60,259 nt of DNA from Gammaproteobacteria bacterium (GTDB taxonomy: Bacteria > Pseudomonadota > Gammaproteobacteria > Ga0077554 > Ga007554), in contig JAHFRW010000013.1 of the NCBI GenBank assembly GCA_023266055.1, forward strand, positions 1 through 60,259, given 5' to 3'. The notes below the pieces were generated by a model. It saw only the letters and a program-made list of their open reading frames with translations. It made no database searches and was not told where the DNA came from. This document shows, piece after piece, positions 45,301 to 53,415 of the stretch. Both the position numbers and the translations under genes were made by a program. How positions within the stretch are numbered: the stretch's first letter is position 1; the number at the start of each line of letters is the position of its first letter.

Positions 45301-48300
45301 ATGTCAAATACACGTAATGCCAACACAGGCAGGTTGGGTTGCTTGGGAAGAGGGCTGGTTTTAGGGCTCTGTTTGCTTGGGAGTGTAGGCCAGGCGCTGG
45401 CTGCGCAGTTTGCGTATGTGGCAAATCGTCATTCTAATACCATCTCGGTCTATACGATCAACCCGGTCACCGGGGCACTGACCGCGGGCACCACAGTGGC
45501 TACAGGGGGTCAGCCTTACTCCGTCACCGTGCACCCGAGCAGGAAATTCGCCTATATGGCAAACTCTACATCCCACAATATCTCGGCCTATACATCAACC
45601 CGGTCACCGGGGCGCTGACCGCAGGCACCGCAGTGGCTGCAGGGACGACCCCTTTCTCCATCACGGTGGATCCGAGCGGCAAATTCGCCTATGTGGCAAA
45701 TTATGGCTCCCACAACATCTCGGTCTATGTCATCAACCCGACCACCGGGACGCTGACCGCAGGCACCACAGTGGCTGCAGGGTTGGGTGTTGCGTCCGTG
45801 ACAGTGGACCCGAGCGGCAAATTCGCCTATGCGGCAAACGCTGGCTTCAGCAACATCTCGGTCTATACCATCAACCCGGTTACCGGGGCACTAACCCCAG
45901 GCACCACAGTGGCTGCGGGGCGGTATCCTTACTCCATCACCGTGGACCCGAGCGGCAAATTCGCCTATGCGGCAAATCGTGATTCCAACAACATCTCGGT
46001 CTATACCATCAACCAGGCTACCGGGGCGTTGACTGCAGCAGGTACAGTGGCCGTAGGCAGCAATCCTGGTTCTATTGCCATCACGCCCATACGAAATAGC
46101 TTCGCCTATGCGGCAAATTCTCATTCCAACAACATCTCGGTTTATTCCATCAACCCGACCACCGGGGCGCTGACTGCAGGCACTGCAGTGCCTGCAGGGA
46201 CGAGACCTATCTCCGTCACCGTGGACCCGAGCGGCAAATTCGCCTATGCGGTAAATGGAAGTTCCAGAAACATCTCGGTCTATACCATCAACCCGGTTAC
46301 CGGGGCACTGACCCCAGGCGGAACAGTGGTTGCAGGGGTGTCTCCTTCGTCCATTGCCGTGGATCGAAGCGGGAGATTCGCCTATGTGGCAGATTCTCAG
46401 TCCAACAATATCTCGGCCTATACTATCAACCCGACCACCGGGGCGCTGACCGCCCGCACCGCAGTGGCTACAGCAAGCGCTCCTGTCTCCGTCACTGTGG
46501 GTCCGAGCGGTAACTTCGCCTATGTGGCAGATTTATTTTCCAACAACATCTTGGTTTATACCATCAACCAGACCACTTGGGCGCTGACCGCAGGCACCGC
46601 GGTGGCTGCAGGGACAAATCCTACATCCGTCACCACAACCTCCGTACGCGCACCCTACGCTTTTGCTCCGGCTCTTGCCTACTCCGCCGAAACCGGTTAC
46701 TTCGGTGGCGTGAATCCCCGCACCGGCACGTCATCCACTACATACACCTACAAAGTAGTCTATGTCCACAACGGCAACAAAGCGCCAACATCGATACGCG
46801 CTTGTATCGATGGCATTTGCAACGCGATGGGTCGGGACACCAGCGCCGCCGCTACTTTGCGCGATGGTAGCTATGTCAACGGCGAGCAGTATGTTTATAC
46901 CGCCACGCTTGCGGCCGGCTTGCACACTTATTATTTCACTGCGACGGATGGCGCGACGATGCTTGCGCTGCCTGCCTCCGGCACCTTATCCGACCCGACC
47001 GTCAGCACTCTGACGATTAGCACAGCTACGCTTCCAAATGGAGCCGTTGGTGCTGCGTATAACTCAACCTTGGCGGCCAGTGGTGGCACCGCGCCTTACA
47101 CCTTTCGTGCCCCCGGACTGCCTGCGGGCTTGAACATCAACGCTTCTACCGGCGCTATCTCCGGCACGCCGACTACGGCAGGCAGGTATATATTTATGGC
47201 GACGGCGACCGATGCGACGGGCGTCACCCTCAGTAAATCACTTTCTATCATTGTGGCGGACATTATTGCGGACAGTACACCGCCCACTGTACCAACCGGT
47301 TTGACCGCGAGTGCAGTTAGCGCGACGCAGATCAATCTGGCCTGGACGGCCTCAACCGACAACGTCGGGGTGACAGCCTACAAAGTCTATCGTGGGGGCA
47401 CCCTGCTTGCGACACTGGGCAACGTGACGAGCTACAGCAATACCGGCCTGACGAGTGCCACCGGCTATAGCTACACGGTGGCAGCGTGTGACGCGGCAGC
47501 CAATTGCTCGGCGCAGTCCACACTTGTTTCAACGACAATCTTGGCTGCCCCCGGTGCACCGGCCATTGGCAGCGCCATTGCGGGCAACGCCAGCGCCAGC
47601 GTGAGCTTTACTGCTCCCGCCAGTAACGGTGGTGCTGCGATCACCAGCTACGTTGTGACTGCTAGCCCCGGCGGCTTGGCTGCGGTCGGCACGGCTTCGC
47701 CGATCAATATCACCGGCCTGAGCAACGGCACCGCCTACACCTTCACGGTGTTCGCTCGCAACAGCGTGGGCACCGGCGCCGCATCGTCCGCTTCCAATAG
47801 CGTGACCCCGGGGGGCACCATAGCCGGCACACCTAACGCCCCTCCTTCCGGTACAGTACAGCCGGGAGTCCCTGCCACGCTGCTGGGCAGTAGCGGCATG
47901 ACGTTGGTACGAGAGGGGACTCAGGACGATGCTAACCTCCCAGTGTCCTTACCTTTTGCATTCCCATACTACGGAGTCAACCGCACGGTCTTTCTAGGGT
48001 CTAATTCCTACCTTAGCTTTGGTGCCGGGAGCTCCAATTATTGGGGACTGTCCTGTACCAACCCGCGTGTGGCCCTTCATGTGGGTTCCGCAGATAACTC
48101 CTGGCAGCGTTATTATTGGGTAGATAACGGCGATGGCAGTGTGCGTGTACGTTTCGAGGGCGCGGCTTCCACCGGTGGTATTGTAGGCAGCCCCAATATA
48201 GTGTGGGAAGCGACCCTGTATGCCGATGGGAAAATACAGCTGGTTATCGGTGCTCACAACAGACTAACGGGCTTAAGCGCTATCAGTAACGGTGTGGCGG

Positions 48301-48404
48301 ATGCGACATGCCTCGGCTACACCCTTGCGGAGAACCAGAGCTACGTGTTCACGCCATCAGGGGCCTCTTACTCTATCAATGATGGTGCAAGGGTTGTTCG
48401 TTAG
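45301..48404 (+). pseudogene. Large exported beta-propeller/Ig/FN3 surface protein, one frameshift
   Basis: ATG 45301 (GGAGAG upstream) opens a signal peptide (LVLGLCLLGSVGQALA) and YVTN-type beta-propeller repeats. In repeat 2 a single base is missing near 45593 (TATAC.ATC where other repeats have TATACCATC), giving a stop at 45616-45618; the other frame is open from 45633 to 48404. Restoring one base yields 1034 residues: nine 46-residue repeats, a putative Ig (He_PIG) domain (LPNGAVGAAYNSTLAASGGTAP to GTPTTAG), two fibronectin type III domains (PPTVPTGLTASAVSATQINL; APGAPAIGSAIAGNASASVSF) and a C-terminal domain ending SYVFTPSG. It is probably secreted or surface-displayed; no sorting signal is clear. 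Adhesion or carbohydrate binding is a guess from domain type. Confidence 0.8.
45409..46640 (+). repeat. Nine tandem 138-bp coding repeats (beta-propeller blades)
   Basis: Each unit encodes FAY(V/A)AN....NISVYTINP.TGALT.GT.VA.G..P.SVTVDPSGK, 46 residues. DNA identity between units is high, for example TTCGCCTATG(T/C)GGCAAA and AACATCTCGGTCTATACCATC recur. Such DNA is prone to unit gain or loss by recombination, and the frameshift lies in unit 2. The count of nine exceeds a single seven-bladed propeller. Confidence 0.85.
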
Positions 48405-48482
48405 GCGGGCACCACTCCGCCGACCGTATTGACTGGTTTGAGCGCAAACGCACTCAGCGCGACCCAAATAAACGTGTCCTGA
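48405..48482 (+). pseudogene. FN3-domain remnant after the stop codon
   Basis: Directly after TAG 48402-48404, in the same frame, the sequence encodes AGTTPPTVLTGLSANALSATQINVS before TGA. This repeats the FN3 opening PPTVPTGLTASAVSATQINLAW found inside the gene. The coding sequence was therefore once longer, or a copy of the FN3 module was left behind when the palindromic element at 48520 arrived. Confidence 0.65.
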
Positions 48483-48519
48483 CTTGATGGCTTTGCGTTC
48501 AAGTTTGGCGATGAAAGTG

Positions 48520-48580
48520 TGTCGCCGAGCGCAGTCATTTTGGGACATCCCCGTCCCCAAAATGACTGCGCTCGGCGACA
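48520..48580. repeat. 25-bp-arm perfect palindromic repeat
   Basis: The left arm at 48520-48544 (starting TGTCGCCGAGCGCAGTCATT) and right arm at 48556-48580 are exact reverse complements over 25 bp, with an 11-nt loop ACATCCCCGTC. A degenerate copy lies at 36513-36576. No T-tract flanks it. REP- or MITE-like mobility is likely; no RAYT transposase gene is in the window. Confidence 0.85.
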
Positions 48581-48699
48581 AGGATGCCTTCGGCGCCCGG
48601 ACAGGCCTGCGTCCGCCACGACGCCCCACTGCGCGGGGCGCCATGGCACCACCATGCCGCTACGCCTGTCGTTGTTTCCCCATGTTGTCTACACGGGGG

Positions 48700-49662
48700 C
48701 TACCGCACACATTCCGACAACACAGGGAAACCTCGGCTATCCGGGGGTTGCCCGCCACCGCTCGCTTTCGCCTCGCTCTCCCTGGCGGGCGCCTCGGAGT
48801 GAAACATAACGCCCTTTGGCCTTCCTCTCGATTCATAGGCCATCATCAACGCCTTTTTCGTTAGATCGCTATCCGGTGAAAGCGAGATCGCCCAACCCAC
48901 CGGTTTTCGTGAAAAAAGATCCAGTACCACCGCCAGATAAGCCCAGCGACTCCCACTCCAAATAGAGGTAATGTCTCCGACCCACACCTGATTGGGGACG
49001 GCCACATCGAACTGACGATCCAGGCGATTCGGTATATCAAGACGCGCCTGCGCCGCCTTCTTGTAACGGTGCTTGGGTTGTTGATTGCTCACCAACTCCA
49101 ATAGCGTCATGCGTCTTGCCGCACGATATCGGGTCAGGGGAATCCCGCTCTCGCCGACCATCATGGCAATAGATCGAGCGCCTGCGGAGCCATTGCTGGA
49201 CTGATGGACGTGTTTAATGCTCTCTTGAAGCCTTAGCGCCTCCTGGCTGGTTTCTTTTGGATTATCACGCCAGTAGCGATAGCGGCTGCGCTGAATGCCA
49301 AAGATTTCACAGGTCGGTTGAACCGAATAACCGGCCTTTTCAAGCCGCTGGATTATCGCAAGTTGTTCAGCGAGCCCGACATCACAAGAGAGCGGTAGCT
49401 TTTTTAGGATTTCTTTCTCCGGATCAACCCGTTTTAACTGCTTCTCAAGCTCTTTAATACGCTGTTGGTCAGGCGTGAGTGCTGCACCCATCGGTGTTTT
49501 TCCTTGCCGCTCTTTCCGTAGTTGCCGCACCCAGTACTCCAGGGTTGATTTACCCACACCAACCACCTCAGCGGCATTCTTTATACTGTAGTTCTGATCT
49601 ACGACTAGCTGCGCTGACTCCAGTTTAAACTCTGCACTGAAGACCCGTTTCTTATTTGTCAT
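48700..49662 (-). pseudogene. IS3-family transposase, OrfA and OrfB fused, 3' end deleted
   Basis: The frame starts [20 protein letters not shown] with the OrfA helix-turn-helix ([23 protein letters not shown]) and a leucine-zipper region, then enters OrfB ([62 protein letters not shown]). The OrfA end normally reads KKATALL-stop; here the A-run in CTAAAAAAGCTACC has one A fewer than needed for that reading, so OrfA and OrfB are joined as KKLPLSCDV. The first catalytic Asp (VGDIT) is present, but the sequence stops at VMFHS, where the second Asp and later Glu should follow; the last 31 codons (from 48795 down) are foreign. It is therefore inactive. Confidence 0.85.
48704..48772 (+). repeat. 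69-bp direct repeat, right copy
   Basis: This is the partner of 44706-44774 with two substitutions. It lies just downstream of the truncated IS3-family transposase on the opposite strand; the transposase frame runs into it (the last 31 codons are repeat-derived), so the repeat or a deletion at its edge removed the end of the insertion sequence. Confidence 0.85.
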
Positions 49663-49891
49663 TGCATCACCTGACTTCTATTGTGATTTATCATATTACT
49701 CAAAAATCGGTGGCCAGTTCTACTATGCCACTACACGAGCCATTTGATATGGTCTGATTACTATTATCTGGAGTATGATGTCGAGGACAAATTGTCCCGA
49801 AGATGAACCTGTCAAATAAGCCATGTAAAGATATGTTGCGACTTCAGTGGAAGTGCTTTTTAAGAGCTATATTCAGAGGCTGTTTCGCGCT
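49663..49891. other. Upstream flank of the insertion sequence and 3' flank of algR
   Basis: No gene. Within the first 75 bp on the minus strand, AGAACTGGCCACCGATTTTTGAG is likely part of the insertion sequence end ahead of the transposase ATG (an imperfect guess from position). The remainder to the algR stop has no clear terminator. Confidence 0.4.
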
Positions 49892-50647
49892 TCATGCCGC
49901 CTTCAATGCCACCCGTTTTTTCACTGCGGATAAGTGGCTACGACTGATTTCAAGTTGATCTGGAATGCCGCGCAGGGTAATTTCGTAATGACCCTCCCGG
50001 CTTTTTATCATACCGTTTATAAATGCCTGGGATACCAGTGCATTGCGATGGATGCGTATGAAGCGTGTGCCAAATTCATCTTCCAATGATTTCAGGGATT
50101 CTTCAATGAGTACCTGCCCCGTTTGTCCGGTAGTTGAAAATCGTACGGTAACGTATTTGTTGTCAGCCTGAAAGTAAATGATATCGGGTACCGCCACTAA
50201 TTGAATTTTTTCACCCATACGCGCGCTAATGTGAGTGCGTACCCGTTGTGGGGCGTCGTGGGCTTGAGTAACGGCATGGCGTTGCGCACGGTTAAGTTTA
50301 GCAGCTTTGTCCAGCGCGTGTGCCAAGCGTTCCTTGCGTATGGGCTTTAACAGATAGTCGACAGCGTGTGCTTCAAAGGCGGCCAGGGCGTGGTCGCTGT
50401 ATGCGGTAGTAAAAATGACGGCCGGCGGATCTTCCAGCGTGCCCAGATGTCTGGCTGCTTCCAGGCCGTCCATCAGGGGCATGCGAATATCAAGCAATAT
50501 AATATCCGGAGTCAGGTCATTGCTCAGCAATAGTGCCTGTTTGCCATTGGCGGCTTCGCCGACCACGTCGATGCCGCCAAGTTCATTGAGCAATGCCCGC
50601 AGGCGTTGCCGCGCCAGTGCTTCGTCATCGGCAATGATGATTTTCAT
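49892..50647 (-). CDS. algR: AlgR-like LytTR response regulator
   Basis: The 251-residue protein has a receiver domain (MKIIIADDEALARQRLRALL; Asp53 in ILLDIRMPLMDGLEAA; Lys in VDYLLKPIRKERL) and a C-terminal LytTR DNA-binding domain (FIRIHRNALVSQAFINGMIKSREGHYEITLRG). It matches AlgR, which controls alginate, twitching and other surface traits in pseudomonads; its targets here are unknown. It overlaps algZ by 4 bp, so kinase and regulator are cotranscribed. In pseudomonads hemC follows directly; here 5.4 kb of mobile and surface-protein sequence separates them. Confidence 0.92.
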   Translation of the reverse strand: MKIIIADDEALARQRLRALLNELGGIDVVGEAANGKQALLLSNDLTPDIILLDIRMPLMDGLEAARHLGTLEDPPAVIFTTAYSDHALAAFEAHAVDYLLKPIRKERLAHALDKAAKLNRAQRHAVTQAHDAPQRVRTHISARMGEKIQLVAVPDIIYFQADNKYVTVRFSTTGQTGQVLIEESLKSLEDEFGTRFIRIHRNALVSQAFINGMIKSREGHYEITLRGIPDQLEISRSHLSAVKKRVALKAA

Positions 50648-51699
50648 GAGTCCTTGCGGGTGATGGGGAAGGTGATGCGAACCTGATATTCCGTATCGCT
50701 ACGCTCCAGTACCAGTTCGCCTTGCTCGCCATAGTGTGCAGCAAGGCGTTCGCGAATATTGTCCAGCGCCATGCCATGGCCTGCCCGATGATGGGTGGGA
50801 TGCAGGGGTGGCATGGGGTTGTTGACGGTAATATTAATGATTTCGTCATCCTGCCAGCCGATAATGTATACCGCGCCCCCTTCCGGTAGTGGTTCGATTC
50901 CATGGTAGATGGCATTTTCCAGCAGGGGTTGAATCAGTAGCGCGGGGAGCGGTGTTGTGTCGGTGAGGTTCTGTATGTTCCAGTTAACGCTGAGCCGTTC
51001 ACCCAGACGTAATTTTTCAATATGCAGGTAACGTTCACACAGATTCAGTTCTTCCCTGAGGGTAATGTGCTCGCGGGTATCGGCAAGTGTCATGCGAAAT
51101 AATTCGGCCAGATCTTCTACGACTTCTTCAGCCAGGGCGGGTTGGGTGCGTGTCAGGCTGGCGATGGTATTCATGCTGTTGAACAGGAAGTGTGGCCGAA
51201 TGCGTGCTTGCAATGCCTGAATCCGTGCACGCGCTTCTGCTTCAATGGTTTGTTTCATGCGAAATTGTACATAAAAGTAGCGCAAGGTAATGGCGCTGAT
51301 AATGGCGCTGACGGTCAGATTACGGAAGATGAATTCAAGGTATGCCTGGTTTGATTCTATTTGTGCGATCCGGTAAGCAACTTCACTGGCCAGTACGGTG
51401 ATCACCATCAGGATCACATAGGCGAAAGCTGCCGCCTTGCCATTGTTAAGGGTACTGAGCCAGCGGCGGCTGATGCAGAGTATTAGCGCACTGGATAATA
51501 CAATCCATTGAATAAACAGTGACACCAGGCTGAGCTGGCTCCACCAGTCAGTCTGGTTATAGGGGCCAGGGTTGCCCAGCGTCAGCGTAAATGCCAGCAG
51601 TTCCGCTAGAATAACCATGGAGAACAGGATGCGGACATCGCAGAAATTCGGCAAAAACAGCCCGGCGCTGGCAGTGGTAGTGTCAGATATGTTCATCAT
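50644..51699 (-). CDS. algZ: AlgZ/FimS-like membrane sensor histidine kinase
   Basis: From ATG 51699 (or 51696) the 351-residue protein has four transmembrane helices in the first 150 residues and a His_kinase domain of the LytS/YehU type: IQALQARIRPHFLFNSMNTIASL carries the phospho-acceptor His, and LIQPLLENAIYHGIEPLPEGG with GHGMALDNIRERL forms an unorthodox ATP site. It is the partner of AlgR. A longer frame from 51777 adds a soluble 26-residue tail without family support. Divergent from argH across about 190 bp. Confidence 0.9.
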   Translation of the reverse strand: MMNISDTTTASAGLFLPNFCDVRILFSMVILAELLAFTLTLGNPGPYNQTDWWSQLSLVSLFIQWIVLSSALILCISRRWLSTLNNGKAAAFAYVILMVITVLASEVAYRIAQIESNQAYLEFIFRNLTVSAIISAITLRYFYVQFRMKQTIEAEARARIQALQARIRPHFLFNSMNTIASLTRTQPALAEEVVEDLAELFRMTLADTREHITLREELNLCERYLHIEKLRLGERLSVNWNIQNLTDTTPLPALLIQPLLENAIYHGIEPLPEGGAVYIIGWQDDEIINITVNNPMPPLHPTHHRAGHGMALDNIRERLAAHYGEQGELVLERSDTEYQVRITFPITRKDS

Positions 51700-51892
51700 A
51701 AGGTTATCGGCCTTCCGGCGGCCTTTCCTTACCTGTGAGATGGCATGGTAAAATTGATATACTGTATCTAAATCCAAGGGAGCCGGCAGGGCATGGTGCG
51801 GGTGTGATGATCCTTTAAAATTATGATTTTTAAATAAAAATTATCTGGTGTGTGCTTATGGATCACAGATAGGGTTTTGGGCTGAATAATTG

Positions 51893-53299
51893 ATGGCGGG
51901 ATATAAAGTGGCATCTGACAAAGGTATCAACAAACCCTGGACGGGCCGTTTTACAGAAACAACGGATGCCTTCGTGGAGGCATTTACGGCCTCTGTAGGG
52001 TTCGATAAGCGGCTTTACAGGCATGACATCATGGGTTCGCTTGCGCACGCGCGCATGCTGGCGAAGGTAGGCGTATTAACGGCGGAAGAGTGTCAGGTGA
52101 TAGTCGGTGGCCTGCAGGCTATTGAGCAGGATATCGAGCACGGCACATTTGAGTGGCAGGTGTCCCTCGAAGATGTGCATATGAATATTGAAGCACGCTT
52201 GACGGAGCGCATTGGCATTGCCGGTAAAAAATTGCATACCGGTCGTTCGCGTAATGATCAGGTAGCTACGGATATTCGCCTGTATTTGCGTGATGAGATT
52301 GATGCCATTACAGCGGAATTAACCCGCCTGCAGGTGGCATTGCTCGACCTAGCCGAACGTGAGGCAGGGACCATCATGCCGGGATTCACGCATTTGCAGG
52401 TCGCGCAGCCAGTAACCTTTGGGCATCACATGATGGCCTGGTTTGAAATGTTGATGCGTGATACGGCACGTTTTGCCGATTGTCGCAAACGCGTTAATAT
52501 CATGCCGCTTGGCGCGGCGGCGCTGGCGGGTACCAGTTATCCGATTGATCGTGCTTATACCGCCCACTTGCTGGGATTTGATGCACCTGCGGAAAATTCG
52601 CTGGATGCGGTGTCCGACCGTGATTTTGCGATAGAATTTTCGGCGGCAGCATCGCTGTTGATGATGCATTTGTCGCGTTGTTCCGAAGAATTGATTCTGT
52701 GGTCATCGACACAATTCGGTTTCATTGATTTGCCGGATCGCTTCTGCACCGGTTCATCCATCATGCCGCAGAAAAAAAATCCCGATGTACCGGAGCTGGT
52801 GCGTGGCAAAACAGGGCGTGTGACCGGTAATTTGATGGCCTTGCTGATGTTGATGAAAGCGCAACCGCTGGCATACAACAAGGACAATCAGGAAGATAAG
52901 GAGCCGTTGTTCGACACCATCGACACCGTGCGTGGTTCATTGAAGGTGTATGCGGATATGATGCCTGCGTTGCAGGTGCGGCGCGATAACATGGCGCATG
53001 CGGCCCGTAGTGGATTTTCCACTGCCACAGATCTTGCGGATTACCTGGTGCGGCACGGTGTAGCGTTTCGTGATGCGCATGAGGTGGTTGGTAAGGCGGT
53101 GCGCTATGGTGTGGACACGGGTAAGGATCTGGCGCAGATGACGCTTGATGAGTTACGGCAGTTTTCATCCGTCATCGAGCAGGGGGTGTTCGATGTGCTG
53201 ACGCTGGAAGGCTCGGTGGCGGCGCGTAATCACCTGGGAGGTACGGCACCAGCACAGGTGTGTGCGGCCATACAGCGAGCGCGGCAGAGGATGAAATAG
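51893..53299 (+). CDS. argH: Argininosuccinate lyase
   Basis: The enzyme of about 468 residues cleaves argininosuccinate to arginine and fumarate. Motifs of the fumarase/ASL superfamily are present: [61 protein letters not shown], the signature [24 protein letters not shown] and a C-terminal [15 protein letters not shown]. Starts are ambiguous: ATG 51893 and GTG 51908 ([11 protein letters not shown], with GGCGGG 9 bp upstream) both fit; the shorter form matches family lengths better. Its position next to algZR is the same as in pseudomonads. Confidence 0.96.
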   Translation: MAGYKVASDKGINKPWTGRFTETTDAFVEAFTASVGFDKRLYRHDIMGSLAHARMLAKVGVLTAEECQVIVGGLQAIEQDIEHGTFEWQVSLEDVHMNIEARLTERIGIAGKKLHTGRSRNDQVATDIRLYLRDEIDAITAELTRLQVALLDLAEREAGTIMPGFTHLQVAQPVTFGHHMMAWFEMLMRDTARFADCRKRVNIMPLGAAALAGTSYPIDRAYTAHLLGFDAPAENSLDAVSDRDFAIEFSAAASLLMMHLSRCSEELILWSSTQFGFIDLPDRFCTGSSIMPQKKNPDVPELVRGKTGRVTGNLMALLMLMKAQPLAYNKDNQEDKEPLFDTIDTVRGSLKVYADMMPALQVRRDNMAHAARSGFSTATDLADYLVRHGVAFRDAHEVVGKAVRYGVDTGKDLAQMTLDELRQFSSVIEQGVFDVLTLEGSVAARNHLGGTAPAQVCAAIQRARQRMK

Positions 53300-53329
53300 T
53301 CAGTGCCGGATTGATTCAGGGGCGTTTAT

Positions 53330-53366
53330 AAAAAACCACCTCATCAACTTTATTGATGAGGTGGTT
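53330..53366 (-). terminator. Rho-independent terminator for the minus-strand lipoprotein gene
   Basis: A 14-bp perfect stem (AACCACCTCATCAA at 53334-53347 and its complement at 53353-53366) with a 5-nt loop is followed, on the minus strand, by a TTTTTT tract. It ends the transcript of the gene at 53416-55837 and, lacking Ts on the plus side, serves argH less well. Confidence 0.85.
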
Positions 53367-53415
53367 GGCGTTACGACACCTCCTTCGTGTCGGGGGATCT
53401 CTGACGTGGTGTTAT

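Noticed and set aside
45409-46640. Regular repeats considered as a CRISPR array
   Set aside because: The unit is 138 bp without unique spacers and encodes beta-propeller blades in one frame.
48484-48864. Overlapping plus-strand frames with KVCRRAQSFWDIPVPKMT
   Set aside because: Translation of the palindromic and 69-bp repeats; similar strings appear at 36.5 kb only because the DNA repeat is shared.
53334-53366. Terminator of argH
   Set aside because: The hairpin has its T-tract on the minus strand, so it belongs to the convergent lipoprotein gene; a role for argH would need Rho or a bidirectional effect.
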